Numbered from the stretch's first letter, positions 24,232 through 33,931 are shown. The stretch is DNA of 35,148 bases from Paracoccaceae bacterium (GCA_902606585.1 CACLGX010000018.1:1-35148), one strand, 5' to 3'. Translations and numbers: made by a program. The notes: generated by a model from the sequence alone, not told the origin.

Positions 24232-25341
24232 TTATTCAATAAATTCGTCTTTGAATTGTTTAACTATTCCACACAGCGTCAGGCCAGCATTTTCTACTGA
24301 AAATTTTTGGGCTCTTTCGGTCAGTTTTGTTTTATCAGTTACTTGGCTCTCAAACATAAAGTCTAAAGATTTTGCTAAATCCATCTCCGGGGATTTTTTG
24401 AAAGGTACAAGAATGCAATCAGATAACCCCTGTATTATTTCCCTAGGACCACTAGGGCAATCAAATGTAACTACTCTAGTACCTTGTGCAAGCGCTTCTA
24501 CCACAACGTTTCCAAAACCTTCCCATCTTGAGCTGAGAACAAAAAATTCAGCATGGTAATACAATGGACTAACATTTTCTAAATACCCAGGAAATTGAAC
24601 GTATTTTTCAACATTTAATTCTTTTGATAATGTAATGAGTTGGTGTCTTAGCGGCCCTTCTCCCACTATGAGTAAATTGATCTTGTTCGCGGGTAATTTT
24701 GTATTTGCGAAAGCCTTAATAAGAATATCGAATCCTTTTTGTGGTACTAATCTACCCACTGCAATGATATACTTTTTTTTATTATAATCTATCATGCTGA
24801 TTTTGCTTAGTGCGTCATCCTTAATAAGACCTTTCGTTGAAATAGGATTATAGGCTACTTTAACTTTTTCTGCTTTCACATATGTTTTTTCGGTCAGAAA
24901 CTTTTTTACACCATTTGATACGGCTATCACTCTGTTACATAATTTATTTGCCGCAACTATAAGAAAAAGCTCAATAAGTGATTTATACTCTCCTTGATTT
25001 AATCTATAAGTAAGGTCGTTCTGTACAGTTATAATCGAATAAGTTTTTTTAAAAAAAATACTTACCAGGGAGCAAATAAAATTTGCAACTGACAAATGTG
25101 AAATGATGATTTCAGGTTTCTCTCTAAAAAGATAAATTGGAAGAGCGAAAATGGCAAATCTCATTCTTTTACATAAAGTTGAGATTTTGACATCATCATT
25201 AACTGGCGTCATAGGTGCTTCTGGGTCCAAAACCAACAGGGTAACTTTATATCCTGCGTTAGACAATGCATTTGCTTGGCATATAGCTGCCTTTTCGGCT
25301 CCTCCTCCATTCAACTTTGGTATAAATATGCAAATTTTCAT
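24232..25341 (-). CDS. Glycosyltransferase, GT4 family
   Basis: A 369-residue GT-B retaining glycosyltransferase. The acceptor side opens with KICIFIPKLNGGGAEKAA, a typical GT4 glycine loop. The donor domain starts with VGRLVPQKGFDILIKAF (about 195-211), and the E-x7-E motif is EGFGNVVVE with Glu274 and Glu282. It is soluble or peripheral at the cytoplasmic face of the inner membrane, adding one sugar to the lipid-linked repeat. Donor and linkage are not readable. It follows the GT11 gene by six bases, so it is co-transcribed, and is the last intact gene of the minus-strand operon. Confidence 0.88.
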   Translation of the reverse strand: MKICIFIPKLNGGGAEKAAICQANALSNAGYKVTLLVLDPEAPMTPVNDDVKISTLCKRMRFAIFALPIYLFREKPEIIISHLSVANFICSLVSIFFKKTYSIITVQNDLTYRLNQGEYKSLIELFLIVAANKLCNRVIAVSNGVKKFLTEKTYVKAEKVKVAYNPISTKGLIKDDALSKISMIDYNKKKYIIAVGRLVPQKGFDILIKAFANTKLPANKINLLIVGEGPLRHQLITLSKELNVEKYVQFPGYLENVSPLYYHAEFFVLSSRWEGFGNVVVEALAQGTRVVTFDCPSGPREIIQGLSDCILVPFKKSPEMDLAKSLDFMFESQVTDKTKLTERAQKFSVENAGLTLCGIVKQFKDEFIE

Positions 25342-25347
25342 TTTAAT

Positions 25348-26178
25348 TTAGTTCTTTATTGGAGACCAGCTAAGGTCTACGCGAGAATTTCTTTCGTTTA
25401 GTTCAGGTTTTGCTGGAAACCAAGAAGAAGGGTAATAGACATTTTGTTTGTCTTTTATGTAGCAGGCCCATAATGAAAATGTACTATTGCAGACAGCCAC
25501 AATTTGAGCATTAGCAATAAATTCTAAGTCTTTTAGGTCACTTTCAGATCTCTTAATTTGGTAAGAAATTTTTGCATCTTTTAATATTTGATCAATTTGT
25601 TCTTTTTCTCCGTCACTTACAATCCAAATAGGATAGCCATGCGAATTTAAAGTTTTAAGACACTCTTGATAAAATTGGTTTGTCACTAAACCGATGTTGT
25701 TTCTACTTTCTTCTGATAAATAATCACCTAACCTGATATGAAGAACGTTATATTTATCTGAAGTAAGCTTGAATTTCATTTTTGAGCGTAAAAAACGAGT
25801 GGAAGTTTTGTTGGGTTTCCTTTGATATAGTCCCTCGACAAAATTTATTCCGCTGATAAGCTTTTTTTCTGAATTTCTTCCTTCGATTAATAAGTTAGTC
25901 AGATTTAACCTTCCCAAAATTTTTAACAGGCGAATTAACCATTTTGCTAGACCTTGATTAACACACAAAGACTGCACTCCTAGGTCAGATAATCTGGGAA
26001 ATTCATGGCTCTTCTTGATCTGTGGATTCCCCGTGTATAGGAAAATTAAAATGAATTTTTTTCGTTTCACAGGTCTAATTAATTCAATTACGTTGTTAAG
26101 TTGGAATAATTGATTACCTAATCCGCCGGAAATATGTACGAACAGAATAGTCCGTTTGATTTTTTTAAATTTAAACAT
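25348..26178 (-). CDS. Alpha-1,2-fucosyltransferase-like (GT11) protein
   Basis: A 276-residue member of GT11. It has the N-terminal GGLGNQLFQ (18-26), the nucleotide-sugar motif HIRLGDYL (147-154) in place of the classic H-x-R-R-x-D-Y, and CNSTFSLWAC (230-239), the family's third motif. GT11 enzymes use GDP-L-fucose to make alpha-1,2 links. The second residue of the pair in HxRR is Leu here (HIRL), a common variation but at a GDP-contacting position. No gmd or fcl gene for GDP-fucose is in the window, whereas a GDP-mannose 3,5-epimerase is, so the donor could be GDP-L-galactose (inference). It lies between the kinase-like and GT4 genes in the same operon. Confidence 0.85.
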   Translation of the reverse strand: MFKFKKIKRTILFVHISGGLGNQLFQLNNVIELIRPVKRKKFILIFLYTGNPQIKKSHEFPRLSDLGVQSLCVNQGLAKWLIRLLKILGRLNLTNLLIEGRNSEKKLISGINFVEGLYQRKPNKTSTRFLRSKMKFKLTSDKYNVLHIRLGDYLSEESRNNIGLVTNQFYQECLKTLNSHGYPIWIVSDGEKEQIDQILKDAKISYQIKRSESDLKDLEFIANAQIVAVCNSTFSLWACYIKDKQNVYYPSSWFPAKPELNERNSRVDLSWSPIKN

Positions 26179-26215
26179 GAACCTAGTCTATTAACGCTTA
26201 TAATTGATAATCTTT

Positions 26216-26950
26216 TTATTTTATTTCTTTTAATGTTTTATAAAATAAGTTGAGGAACTGCTTTTCTGTAGTTTTGTTATTTAATTCAATTAATTTTAAG
26301 TCTCTATTTTCCAAACTTAAAGCTATTGCTTGCAAGTTATTACTCATAGACTCGAGTTCAGCAATCCTTTTAGCTTCATTGGTTATATTAAACAATTTGC
26401 AAAAATAGTCTGACATATAGTTTCTTCGGTTTTGTACGTCATTAACAGTATGCTTTAAAAACACAACAATATCGCTTGTTGGACATTTATCGATGTAAGA
26501 TTTTATTACTTCGTGCTCCAGTTTTTTTGAATATCCATATGAGATTAGACGATGAAGAAAGCCTTCGTCAGAGATATAAAAACCAGTTTTTTTGCTCCCG
26601 AGGTAAAACCCCCAAGACGCGCCCTCTCGAATAAAAAAGCGAAGTAATGTTAATTTTATGCTTAGAGTTGAAGGCTTAAGGCAGAGAATTTTTTTTAAAA
26701 CATCTAAAAAGTATTTAGGATATTTAAAAAAAAACCAAATAAAATAGTACCATACAGTAAATTTTGGATTTTTTTTTCTAATTTTATTTGAGTAATCGCT
26801 ATTTAGGTCTCTATATAAATTACGGAACGAGTAGGCCGATATTCCTTTTTGATCCAAATCTTTTAATAGTGTGTTATAAAACCGTGTCTTTCCTGAACTG
26901 GGAAGGCCAATAAATTCAATACAAATTAACTTTCCGTCACAAATACTCAT
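26216..26950 (-). CDS. P-loop kinase-like protein of the polysaccharide operon
   Basis: A 244-residue protein with a Walker A motif near the N-terminus, CIEFIGLPSSGKTRFYNTLL (P-loop GLPSSGKT at 15-22). A possible Walker B/acid is in YISDEGFLHRL (about 128). The rest is basic, rich in Lys, Phe and Tyr, with an Arg/Tyr-rich lid-like stretch NRRNYMSDYFCKL. The fold suggests a small-molecule kinase or similar P-loop NTPase. Such genes occur in some polysaccharide loci, but I recognise no specific family or substrate. It starts seven bases after the stop of the capsule-type transferase gene. Very AT-rich coding (many AAA and TTT codons). Confidence 0.65.
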   Translation of the reverse strand: MSICDGKLICIEFIGLPSSGKTRFYNTLLKDLDQKGISAYSFRNLYRDLNSDYSNKIRKKNPKFTVWYYFIWFFFKYPKYFLDVLKKILCLKPSTLSIKLTLLRFFIREGASWGFYLGSKKTGFYISDEGFLHRLISYGYSKKLEHEVIKSYIDKCPTSDIVVFLKHTVNDVQNRRNYMSDYFCKLFNITNEAKRIAELESMSNNLQAIALSLENRDLKLIELNNKTTEKQFLNLFYKTLKEIK

Positions 26951-26957
26951 TATCCAA

Positions 26958-28502
26958 TCAGACTTTCTCAGAATATTTGACTAATTTTTTGTAAAACGGG
27001 TCAGTAGTGAATTTAGAATTTTTAAGATTGCGGTTTATGGCTTCAAAAATTTCCTCAAATTCAGTTTCAATTGTCTTTATGCTTGAATTAGGGTTCAAGT
27101 TTTTTTGAGGCACAATATAAGAATTATTAGATTTATCGAAAATCAGATTTTTAAAAATAATTCTTTTTGCCAGTTCTATTTGATTTAAACTTGGTTTTTC
27201 AAGACGGTCTGCTTTAGCCATTAATTTTTGATAATCATCTTTATTGTGAGCTCTATGGTTAATGCCAAACTCTCCAAAGCTTGGTCTTCCGGTAGTAATG
27301 CATGGAATTCCCAACGCTGTTGCTTCTAAACTTACAGTTCCACGACATGTAATAACGGCTGATGTTATATCAAGAATAGATTTGGTATTAATTCTATCTT
27401 GGATAAGATAGACATCATCATAGATACCAAGATCTTTCATTAGTTGTTTATAAATTTGAATATTTTCCTTGTAGAACCCTGCAGAAGGGTGGGGCTTTAA
27501 TGCCCAAGAACAATTTTTGTTCATCTTTACTAGTTTTAGTGTTTCTACAAGCCAATCGTAATAGCTATTGTATAGCATATTTCCATTGAATTTATTGGCG
27601 TCAGAAAAAGCATGTGCAAAAATAACTACAATCGGTAAATCACTTTTTGCGCTCAATTTTCTTAACGGGTTTTTTTCTTCCACTATTTCTTTTGTTCCAA
27701 ATGCGGTTTGGACATCATGGTGGTTAATTTTACCTTGAAATCGTTTTTTCAGGTAGAAATCCACTTGCTCCAACCAATTATTAGGAAAATTTTCGTAGAA
27801 ATCTTCTATCTGATATTGATAGTCGCCCTTAAATGAATCTTTATAATTGTAAAGTTTGTACATAACATTGGGTGAAACCACCCATGTTGGTATATTTTTT
27901 TTAAGTGCTATTCGTGACATTACACCTCCGATAGATGCATATGTACGATGGCTCACAATTACAAATTTTGGTTTATTCTCTTTAAATACTTTTATCTGCA
28001 TTCGAAATAAGTATTGCGCTCTAATTAACTCAAGAAATAATGAGAATAACTTTCTCTCAGGTTTTATAAATCTATTCTTTGATCTAATAAATTTGTCAAA
28101 AATCAAGTCTCCCATGTGGATATTTTTTATAGTATAGTTTTCAATAAAGTTTTCAAAGGAGCGGCCTCTCAAAATAAACTTTGTAAGATCCAGAAGAGAC
28201 ATAGCTATCGAACTTATAAGCGCAATAGGATTTAGGTAAGATTTTCTGATAGAAACATTTAAGTGCTTTTTAATTCCAAAAAATTCAAAAAGATTAATTG
28301 AGCTTTCAAGTGGGGAGGCTCTTATTGCAATTGGCTGTAAATTTTTGTTTTCTTGCTGAATTTTAGCTATTAGACCTAGCTGTAAGGTCTGTTTTGGTAA
28401 TGTGCGGTGCTCAATTAAAAAACAGCCATCATACATGGCTTTATTTTTGAAAACTGCTAAATCCATATTGTTCTTAATGAATGCGTCAACTTGATTTGCC
28501 AA
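26958..28502 (-). CDS. Capsule polysaccharide biosynthesis-type glycosyltransferase (GT-B, KpsC/KpsS-like)
   Basis: A 514-residue protein. The C-terminal half contains ALKPHPSAGFYKENIQ and then ITCRGTVSLEATALGIPCIT, matching the Capsule_synth type GT-B domain, in which S/T-x-x-x-x-E-A-x-x-x-G-x-P contacts the nucleotide sugar. The N-terminal half is not recognisable and has no signal or membrane helix. The start is TTG at 28502: GGGGAG (28508-28513), inside the upstream gene's coding sequence, sits five bases before it, while the next ATG is 12 codons in with no such site. It overlaps the upstream gene by 17 bases. Substrate unknown; the related CDP-glycerol transferase-like protein upstream suggests a shared GT-B lineage. 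Confidence 0.65.
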   Translation of the reverse strand: MANQVDAFIKNNMDLAVFKNKAMYDGCFLIEHRTLPKQTLQLGLIAKIQQENKNLQPIAIRASPLESSINLFEFFGIKKHLNVSIRKSYLNPIALISSIAMSLLDLTKFILRGRSFENFIENYTIKNIHMGDLIFDKFIRSKNRFIKPERKLFSLFLELIRAQYLFRMQIKVFKENKPKFVIVSHRTYASIGGVMSRIALKKNIPTWVVSPNVMYKLYNYKDSFKGDYQYQIEDFYENFPNNWLEQVDFYLKKRFQGKINHHDVQTAFGTKEIVEEKNPLRKLSAKSDLPIVVIFAHAFSDANKFNGNMLYNSYYDWLVETLKLVKMNKNCSWALKPHPSAGFYKENIQIYKQLMKDLGIYDDVYLIQDRINTKSILDITSAVITCRGTVSLEATALGIPCITTGRPSFGEFGINHRAHNKDDYQKLMAKADRLEKPSLNQIELAKRIIFKNLIFDKSNNSYIVPQKNLNPNSSIKTIETEFEEIFEAINRNLKNSKFTTDPFYKKLVKYSEKV

Positions 28503-29685
28503 AATAGCTCCCCATAAATTTCTTATGGATTAAGAAATTTCTAATCTGTATTTTCAATGTTTCAGTTAGTATACTACTAACAGTTTTTGCAATAAAACGT
28601 ATTGGAATTAGCCACTTTTTAACCTTTTTGTTACTTACAACAATATTTTGAAATTCATCACCAATTAGAGCTGCATCCACTATATCTATAATTTTTTCAG
28701 ATGAGGATCCAAGATGTGAAAAAACATCATCCCTCTTTGTATTCATTCCAGATACACCAGCTTTTTTATTATATTTTGTCATAAATTCTTTTAATTCTTC
28801 CCTGTCAACTTTGTTTACAATGTCGCTAGGTGGGTCTACTGGGCGTGGCTCATCTACATTGTTTGTGCGCATCATCCAATTTTTAAGTGTAAAAACTTCT
28901 CTATTCAGAAGTAAGGCCTCATAGGCAACGCTTGATTCATCTGTCACGAGCACATCACAAAGCCCCAAACAAGTCATTATACTCATTTCTGGCGATAAGA
29001 TTCGAATATGGGTTTGGTGATCAGATATATCTTTACATGCATTCTGAATGTTGGTCCAAACATCAGGAAAGCTCTTTTTATCGTCATCACTAATAAGCCA
29101 GTGTTTGATTAAAATGTTTGTTTTTGTGCTTTGCAGCAAATCGATAATATCTTTCTGCTTATTGTCTGTTTCGAAGCTTGGAGCGTAAAGAACAGTCTTA
29201 TCAAATGGTAAATTCAGCTCTCGCGCTATTTCATCAACTTTTTCTTGAAATAAATATTTATTCGCAAAAATTTCATCTGCTTTTGGAGATCCAACTTCAC
29301 ACACAGCAATCTTAGGATGGGCATAAGGGTCAAACGCTGAATTCTTCCAACGCTCTGACCAAGTTTTCCCTGGCAGTAGGCCAATATCAAACTTATTCCA
29401 AGGCCAATCGCGCCATATATTAGGCCATCTAGTCCTTCCTTGATCCATACCGTGTAGCATTACAAAAGACAATTTTGAGTTTTCTGGTTTATTATTGTCT
29501 GAGCAATAAAACCCAATTTCTGCTTTTTGATCCATGTTTTTTGAAAAGCATGTCGAATAGCCCCGTTGGATCGCCTCTAATTTTACATGGCCCCAATGAA
29601 CCTTCTCGACAGCCTCATCATAAAAGAAAGTAATCTCCCTCTTTATATTTTTTAAATTAGAAGCCTCCTTATTTTGGTAGTTCAT
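28486..29685 (-). CDS. CDP-glycerol glycerophosphotransferase-like protein
   Basis: A 399-residue protein resembling the TagB/TagF GT-B family, which transfers glycerol- or ribitol-phosphate, and related glycan transferases. The N-terminal domain has FVMLHGMDQGR (compare the TagB-type HG motif). The donor domain begins with KTVLYAPSFETDN and ends with CDVLVTDESSVAYEALLLNR, parallel to the D-x-L-I-T-D-Y-S-S motif of TagF, with Glu in place of the usual Tyr. The basic C-terminus (KKVKKWLIPIRFIAKTV) may bind the membrane. It is flanked by a GT4 gene three bases upstream and by the overlapping capsule-type transferase. A glycerol-phosphate substrate is only a possibility; family members also transfer other groups. 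Confidence 0.65.
   Translation of the reverse strand: MNYQNKEASNLKNIKREITFFYDEAVEKVHWGHVKLEAIQRGYSTCFSKNMDQKAEIGFYCSDNNKPENSKLSFVMLHGMDQGRTRWPNIWRDWPWNKFDIGLLPGKTWSERWKNSAFDPYAHPKIAVCEVGSPKADEIFANKYLFQEKVDEIARELNLPFDKTVLYAPSFETDNKQKDIIDLLQSTKTNILIKHWLISDDDKKSFPDVWTNIQNACKDISDHQTHIRILSPEMSIMTCLGLCDVLVTDESSVAYEALLLNREVFTLKNWMMRTNNVDEPRPVDPPSDIVNKVDREELKEFMTKYNKKAGVSGMNTKRDDVFSHLGSSSEKIIDIVDAALIGDEFQNIVVSNKKVKKWLIPIRFIAKTVSSILTETLKIQIRNFLIHKKFMGSYFGKSS
28508..28513 (-). promoter_or_regulatory. Strong Shine-Dalgarno for a TTG start inside the upstream gene
   Basis: On the minus strand GGGGAG is followed by CTATT and then TTG. It lies within the last codons of the CDP-glycerol-transferase-like gene and fixes the start of the capsule-type transferase gene, giving a 17-base overlap and probable translational coupling. 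Confidence 0.7.
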
Positions 29686-29688
29686 GGT

Positions 29689-30921
29689 CTAACCTAAGCG
29701 ATTATTAAGAATTTTCGAGTACAACTCTTTGTATGACTGGGCTATATTTTTTTCATTATTATATTTTAAAATATATTTCCTTGGATTTAACTGGTCTTTT
29801 TTATCCAAGAGTGATCTTAAAGCATTTGCGTACTCACAAATATCAAAAGGCTCTACCAAAATTCCTGAATCTTTTCCATAAATTGAATCCTGCTGTCCTG
29901 AGATTTTGTAAACCACAGCAGGTGTATTACAAGACTGGGCTTCCATAGCAGTCATGCCAAACGCGTCCATTTTAGAGGGTAGAGCAAAAACATCGGCCGA
30001 AGAATAGGCTATGCGAAGTGAAACTTCATCGCTAAGATGGCCTAAATAAAAGCATTTTGTAATATTATCTAATTCTGGAATATTTCTTGTTTGACCGAAG
30101 ATAATAATTCCAAAATCATTTAATTGATTTTTTAACTTTTTTATTGATTCTATGAATAAATCAAAACCTTTTCTGTGATTTTTATCTCCTCCTTCATTTC
30201 CCACAGCAATTAAGGGCATGTTTGGTGGCAAATCAAAAATTTTTCTACAGTGCTTTTTATCAATGGGTTTCCAAAAAGTTGTGTCGAGGGGATATTTAAT
30301 TGTTGAAACGTTCCAGTCTCTAAATAGTAGACTTTCCCGAGTAATTTTGGATATCCAAGCTGATGTAGCTACAACGGCTCCATTCATTTTCCAGTGTTTA
30401 TTTTTTTTCTTCCATACGTATCTGTTTAGATCAAAACGCCCCTCGCCCTTTGGTCTATTTGTTTTTAAATACCCGTCTTTCCAACGTTTGTCTGAAGTAT
30501 AATGCTCTGCTCCACATATCGGCCACATATCAGCAAATGTCCAAACAATTGGTTTATTGATTTTACCAATATCTTTAATTGAAAGCATTTCATTACATAC
30601 CCAATGCAAATGTACAATATCTGCCGATGATTTGTTTATTCTGTCGGGCCAGCGAGAATTAAACAATTGTGGTGAGTGAATGATTTTGTTTTCTGTCTTG
30701 AGCGCACGCGAGGTGATGCCTCCAGCAATTATGCGCTTGATATCCTGCATGCAAATTCTGGCTGGTCCATCAAAAGAAATCACCTGATGAAAATCAGTAG
30801 TTTTTTTGTTTACCCACAAATAACTATCAATGTTATGTTTTAACAATGACTGATGGATCCGCCTTGCACCAATTGCAGCTCCACCCAGATTATCTACATG
30901 ACTGAGATGAATAATTTTCAA
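29689..30921 (-). CDS. Glycosyltransferase, GT4 family (WcaC-like)
   Basis: A 410-residue GT-B enzyme. It opens with KIIHLSHVDNLGGAAIGARR, the loop of WcaC-type GT4 enzymes. ADIVHLHWVCNEMLSIKDI and TFADMWPICGAEHY are also characteristic of this group. The donor site has RKGFDLFIESI and DAFGMTAMEAQ, in which Asp319 takes the place of the first Glu of E-x7-E and Glu327 is kept. It would add one sugar to the lipid-linked repeat at the inner membrane. Its sugar is unknown. The 126-base gap before it (30922-31047, toward the epimerase gene) is AT-rich without a visible terminator. Confidence 0.85.
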   Translation of the reverse strand: MKIIHLSHVDNLGGAAIGARRIHQSLLKHNIDSYLWVNKKTTDFHQVISFDGPARICMQDIKRIIAGGITSRALKTENKIIHSPQLFNSRWPDRINKSSADIVHLHWVCNEMLSIKDIGKINKPIVWTFADMWPICGAEHYTSDKRWKDGYLKTNRPKGEGRFDLNRYVWKKKNKHWKMNGAVVATSAWISKITRESLLFRDWNVSTIKYPLDTTFWKPIDKKHCRKIFDLPPNMPLIAVGNEGGDKNHRKGFDLFIESIKKLKNQLNDFGIIIFGQTRNIPELDNITKCFYLGHLSDEVSLRIAYSSADVFALPSKMDAFGMTAMEAQSCNTPAVVYKISGQQDSIYGKDSGILVEPFDICEYANALRSLLDKKDQLNPRKYILKYNNEKNIAQSYKELYSKILNNRLG

Positions 30922-31047
30922 GTTTAACTCAATGCTAATTTAATTTTAAGCACTTAGTAGAGCTTACAAAATTGAACGTCAATAAAACTTGATTTATTTT
31001 ACAACTTTATTGCATTGATCCTTTTAGATACAATATTTTTGTGAAAC

Positions 31048-32001
31048 TTAATTTTTGTTGTAGTACTGTTTATACCAATTTATAAATTCCCGAACACCGT
31101 CTGATACAGATGTTTTCGGTTGATACCCAAGATTTTTTATTTTTGTAATATTTGCCCATGTTTCAGGTGTATCTGCTGGGTGGGCGTCGACAAAATTCTT
31201 TATAGTTGAGCGTCCAAACTGTTTTTCGATCTCGTCTACATATTCAAGTAATTCTACTTGTTTGCCATAACCTATGTTATATATTTCATTATACTCTAAG
31301 TTTTCTTTGAGACTCATGATGTGCTTTACAGTGCATTCTATTCCATGTGCGATGTCTTCTACATAGGTGAAATCTCTTTTCATTTGACCTTTATTATAGA
31401 TTGTCATTTCAGTACCATTTGAAATCGCATCAGCAAATAAAAAAATAGCAGTATCTGGTCGCCCATATGGTCCATATGCTGAGAAGAAACGCAATCCAAT
31501 TGTTCTAAAAATTTGCGAGTTTATAAATTGACACTCATTTACTCTTTTAGACCAGCCGTATGCATTATTTTGATGCGATGGAGAGTCTTTTTCACTCCAA
31601 GGAAGCGGTTGCCCATGCATCACACATGAAGTTGACGCATAAATAACAGGAAGTTGTAATTTCTCCATTAGTTCGACAACTCTTTGTGTCCCTGTAATGT
31701 TTGTATCAATATATTTCTGTGGTTCTTCAAACGAATGACGAGGATTTGTGTACGCAGCGAGATGTATTACTAGATCACATTCACTTATTTCGTTTTGTTG
31801 CTGACTAATATTGTGAATATCTGCGTTGATTACATCAATCCCAAAATCTGACTTTAATATTTTTGCGCGAGCACGTTTTAGGTCAACATCATAATAGTTA
31901 TTAAAATTATCTAAGCCACAAATCTGCCAACCTAATTTTGAGAAGTGCTTAGCCGAGTGAAATCCAATCATTCCAGCAAGTCCAGTGATAAAGATTTTCA
32001 T
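31048..32001 (-). CDS. NAD-dependent sugar-nucleotide epimerase/dehydratase (UDP-GlcA 4-epimerase-like)
   Basis: A 317-residue extended SDR enzyme. The NAD motif is TGLAGMIG (6-13). The catalytic Thr/Ser tract is STSCVMHG (123-130), and the Tyr-x-x-x-Lys pair is Tyr148/Lys152 (YGWSKR). GLDNFNNYYDVDLKRAR, RFFSAYGPYGRPDTA and GQMKRDFTYVED match the UDP-glucuronate 4-epimerase group and the plus-strand epimerase of this window. Differences are SCVMHG for SSVYG and a protein about 26 residues shorter. It may act on the same or a related UDP-uronic acid; the changed active-site loop leaves room for another substrate. The 59-base gap before it shows no regulatory signal. Confidence 0.82.
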   Translation of the reverse strand: MKIFITGLAGMIGFHSAKHFSKLGWQICGLDNFNNYYDVDLKRARAKILKSDFGIDVINADIHNISQQQNEISECDLVIHLAAYTNPRHSFEEPQKYIDTNITGTQRVVELMEKLQLPVIYASTSCVMHGQPLPWSEKDSPSHQNNAYGWSKRVNECQFINSQIFRTIGLRFFSAYGPYGRPDTAIFLFADAISNGTEMTIYNKGQMKRDFTYVEDIAHGIECTVKHIMSLKENLEYNEIYNIGYGKQVELLEYVDEIEKQFGRSTIKNFVDAHPADTPETWANITKIKNLGYQPKTSVSDGVREFINWYKQYYNKN

Positions 32002-32060
32002 GCGATTTCCTGTATTATATGCTTTAATCTTTGGTTAATATAATTTTAGATAAATTAAGT

Positions 32061-33872
32061 CTAGGCTTGTTTGTCAGACTGTAAATACTTTCCTTTAATC
32101 ATAGATCTGAAAATGGTTTGTTTGCTAGCGAGTTCGTCATACTCGCCTTGTTCTACAATTTTCCCATTTTCAAAAACTAAAATCATATCACAATTCTTTA
32201 AAGAACTTAATCTATGCGCAATCATAATTGTGGTCATTGATTTATCGTAACTTGAAATTGCATCGATTACATTTGCTTCTGTAGCGTTGTCAAGCGCACT
32301 AGTGGCTTCGTCCAAAACTAATAATTTTGGTTGCCGATAAATAGCCCTTGCTATTCCCAGTCTCTGGCATTCGCCGCCTGATAGACGCGAACCTCTTTCA
32401 CCTATTGAGTCGGAGTAACTATTCTCAAAGTTTTGCATAATAGTGTCGTGAATACATGCTGCCTTGGCGGCTTTCTTTAAAAGCTTAAAATCGATTTTTT
32501 CTTCTTGAACTCCAATGGCTATGTTTTGGGCAACAGACATATCATTCAAGTAAACATTTTGGGGAACGTATCCTATCTTTTGTTGAAATGACTTGTAACT
32601 ATTTTGGTCCAACGGTTTTCCATCAACTGTAACCCTTCCAATTGTTGGCTCGATCAATCCAAGAAGAATGTCTATCATAGTCGTTTTTCCACTGCCGGTG
32701 TGACCAACTACACCTATTTTCAACCCTTTTGAAATTGTGAAACTTATTTTGTCTAAAGCAGACTTATTAGCATTGGGGTATTTAAAGCTTACGTCAGAAA
32801 AAGAAATTGCTTGATTAAATTCGATGCTTTTCATTTCAGCTACTTGATTTTCTTCCATTTTTAATTGGGAAAGGTGCTTTATAACCTCGTTTATAGGATC
32901 ACCTGCAAATCTAATTAAAGTGGCACTGTTATAGATTTGTTGGAGTGCAGGCATGAGCCTGTAACCAGCGAAGGCATATAAAGTAATCAATGGTAGTACA
33001 GTCGATAAATTTGCATCTTGTCCAATTAAAAAAAGAATTAATATTATCAAGCCACCAAACGCGATTAATTCTAAAGCAAATCTTGGGATCTGCGCTGCGA
33101 TAGCGGCATAAGCTTGGAGCTGTGCATATCTAGCGGCGAGTTCAGAAAATTTTTCTGAGTAATTTTTTTCAAGTTGAAAGAACTTAACCTCTTTGGCTGC
33201 ATTGAAAGCTTCGTTTGATATCCGAAATCTTAGTTCATTTATTTCAAATCTTTCTGAACCTACTTTGCTTATAAAGCCACTGAGAAAAATATATATAAAT
33301 AAATAGACAAACCCAAATGTCGAAAAGATGGTAACAGCTAGCACTGGATTAACATAAAATAAGAATATTATTAGCGCCGAAGCAACGGCGGTTTGCGCCA
33401 TTAAAAAGCCAGCTGGCATTACACCATTTGCTATTACGCTCCCCACCTCAGATAAAATATTTTTTCCTAATTGCGCACTGTGGCGTTGGGCTAACCACAA
33501 GTATTTTTGATGTAAATACAGAGAAATTAATCTAGCTCCTAAATAGCTTTCTAAATATAGAACAAACCTCAACTGATAATAGGTTGTAAATGCTTTAAAA
33601 ATCATAGAAATACTAAGTGTGAAAAAAGTCATCAGCCCTAATAAAAATAAAAAATTTATTTCAGATTTGGAGCCAGAGTATGCATAAACAGTGGATAAGA
33701 CAGAACTTCGACTAATTATTGATGGGTCAGACAAAACAGCTACAAAAGGTAAGACAGATGCAACCCCTAAAACATCCAAAATAGCCATTATCAAAACCAA
33801 AAATAAAAGAAGCATTACTCTTCTTTTCTCTGCGCCACCTAAAAGCTTATAAAGTTCATAAAGTTTTAGCAT
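32061..33872 (-). CDS. ABC-type lipid-linked glycan flippase candidate (PglK-like)
   Basis: A 603-residue half-transporter. About six membrane helices lie in residues 18-325 (first, VMLLLFLVLIMAILDVLGVAS, at about 19-39). The ATPase domain has Walker A GHTGSGKTT (390-398), signature LSGGECQR (497-504), Walker B LLVLDEATSALD (517-528) and the switch His in IAHRL (553). The opening LYKLLGGAEKRRVMLLLFL and the GVASVLPFVAVLSDP loop are typical of PglK/WlaB-like exporters that flip undecaprenyl-linked oligosaccharides in glycan clusters. No MATE-type Wzx flippase is in the window, and this gene is embedded among glycosyltransferases, so a flippase role is the best inference. It is less likely to be the lipid A exporter MsbA. 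Confidence 0.85.
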   Translation of the reverse strand: MLKLYELYKLLGGAEKRRVMLLLFLVLIMAILDVLGVASVLPFVAVLSDPSIISRSSVLSTVYAYSGSKSEINFLFLLGLMTFFTLSISMIFKAFTTYYQLRFVLYLESYLGARLISLYLHQKYLWLAQRHSAQLGKNILSEVGSVIANGVMPAGFLMAQTAVASALIIFLFYVNPVLAVTIFSTFGFVYLFIYIFLSGFISKVGSERFEINELRFRISNEAFNAAKEVKFFQLEKNYSEKFSELAARYAQLQAYAAIAAQIPRFALELIAFGGLIILILFLIGQDANLSTVLPLITLYAFAGYRLMPALQQIYNSATLIRFAGDPINEVIKHLSQLKMEENQVAEMKSIEFNQAISFSDVSFKYPNANKSALDKISFTISKGLKIGVVGHTGSGKTTMIDILLGLIEPTIGRVTVDGKPLDQNSYKSFQQKIGYVPQNVYLNDMSVAQNIAIGVQEEKIDFKLLKKAAKAACIHDTIMQNFENSYSDSIGERGSRLSGGECQRLGIARAIYRQPKLLVLDEATSALDNATEANVIDAISSYDKSMTTIMIAHRLSSLKNCDMILVFENGKIVEQGEYDELASKQTIFRSMIKGKYLQSDKQA

Positions 33873-33931
33873 GCATTAATGGTCATAAAAAAATTTTAAT
33901 TGAAAGATTAGTAGAAAACTCATTTATTCAT

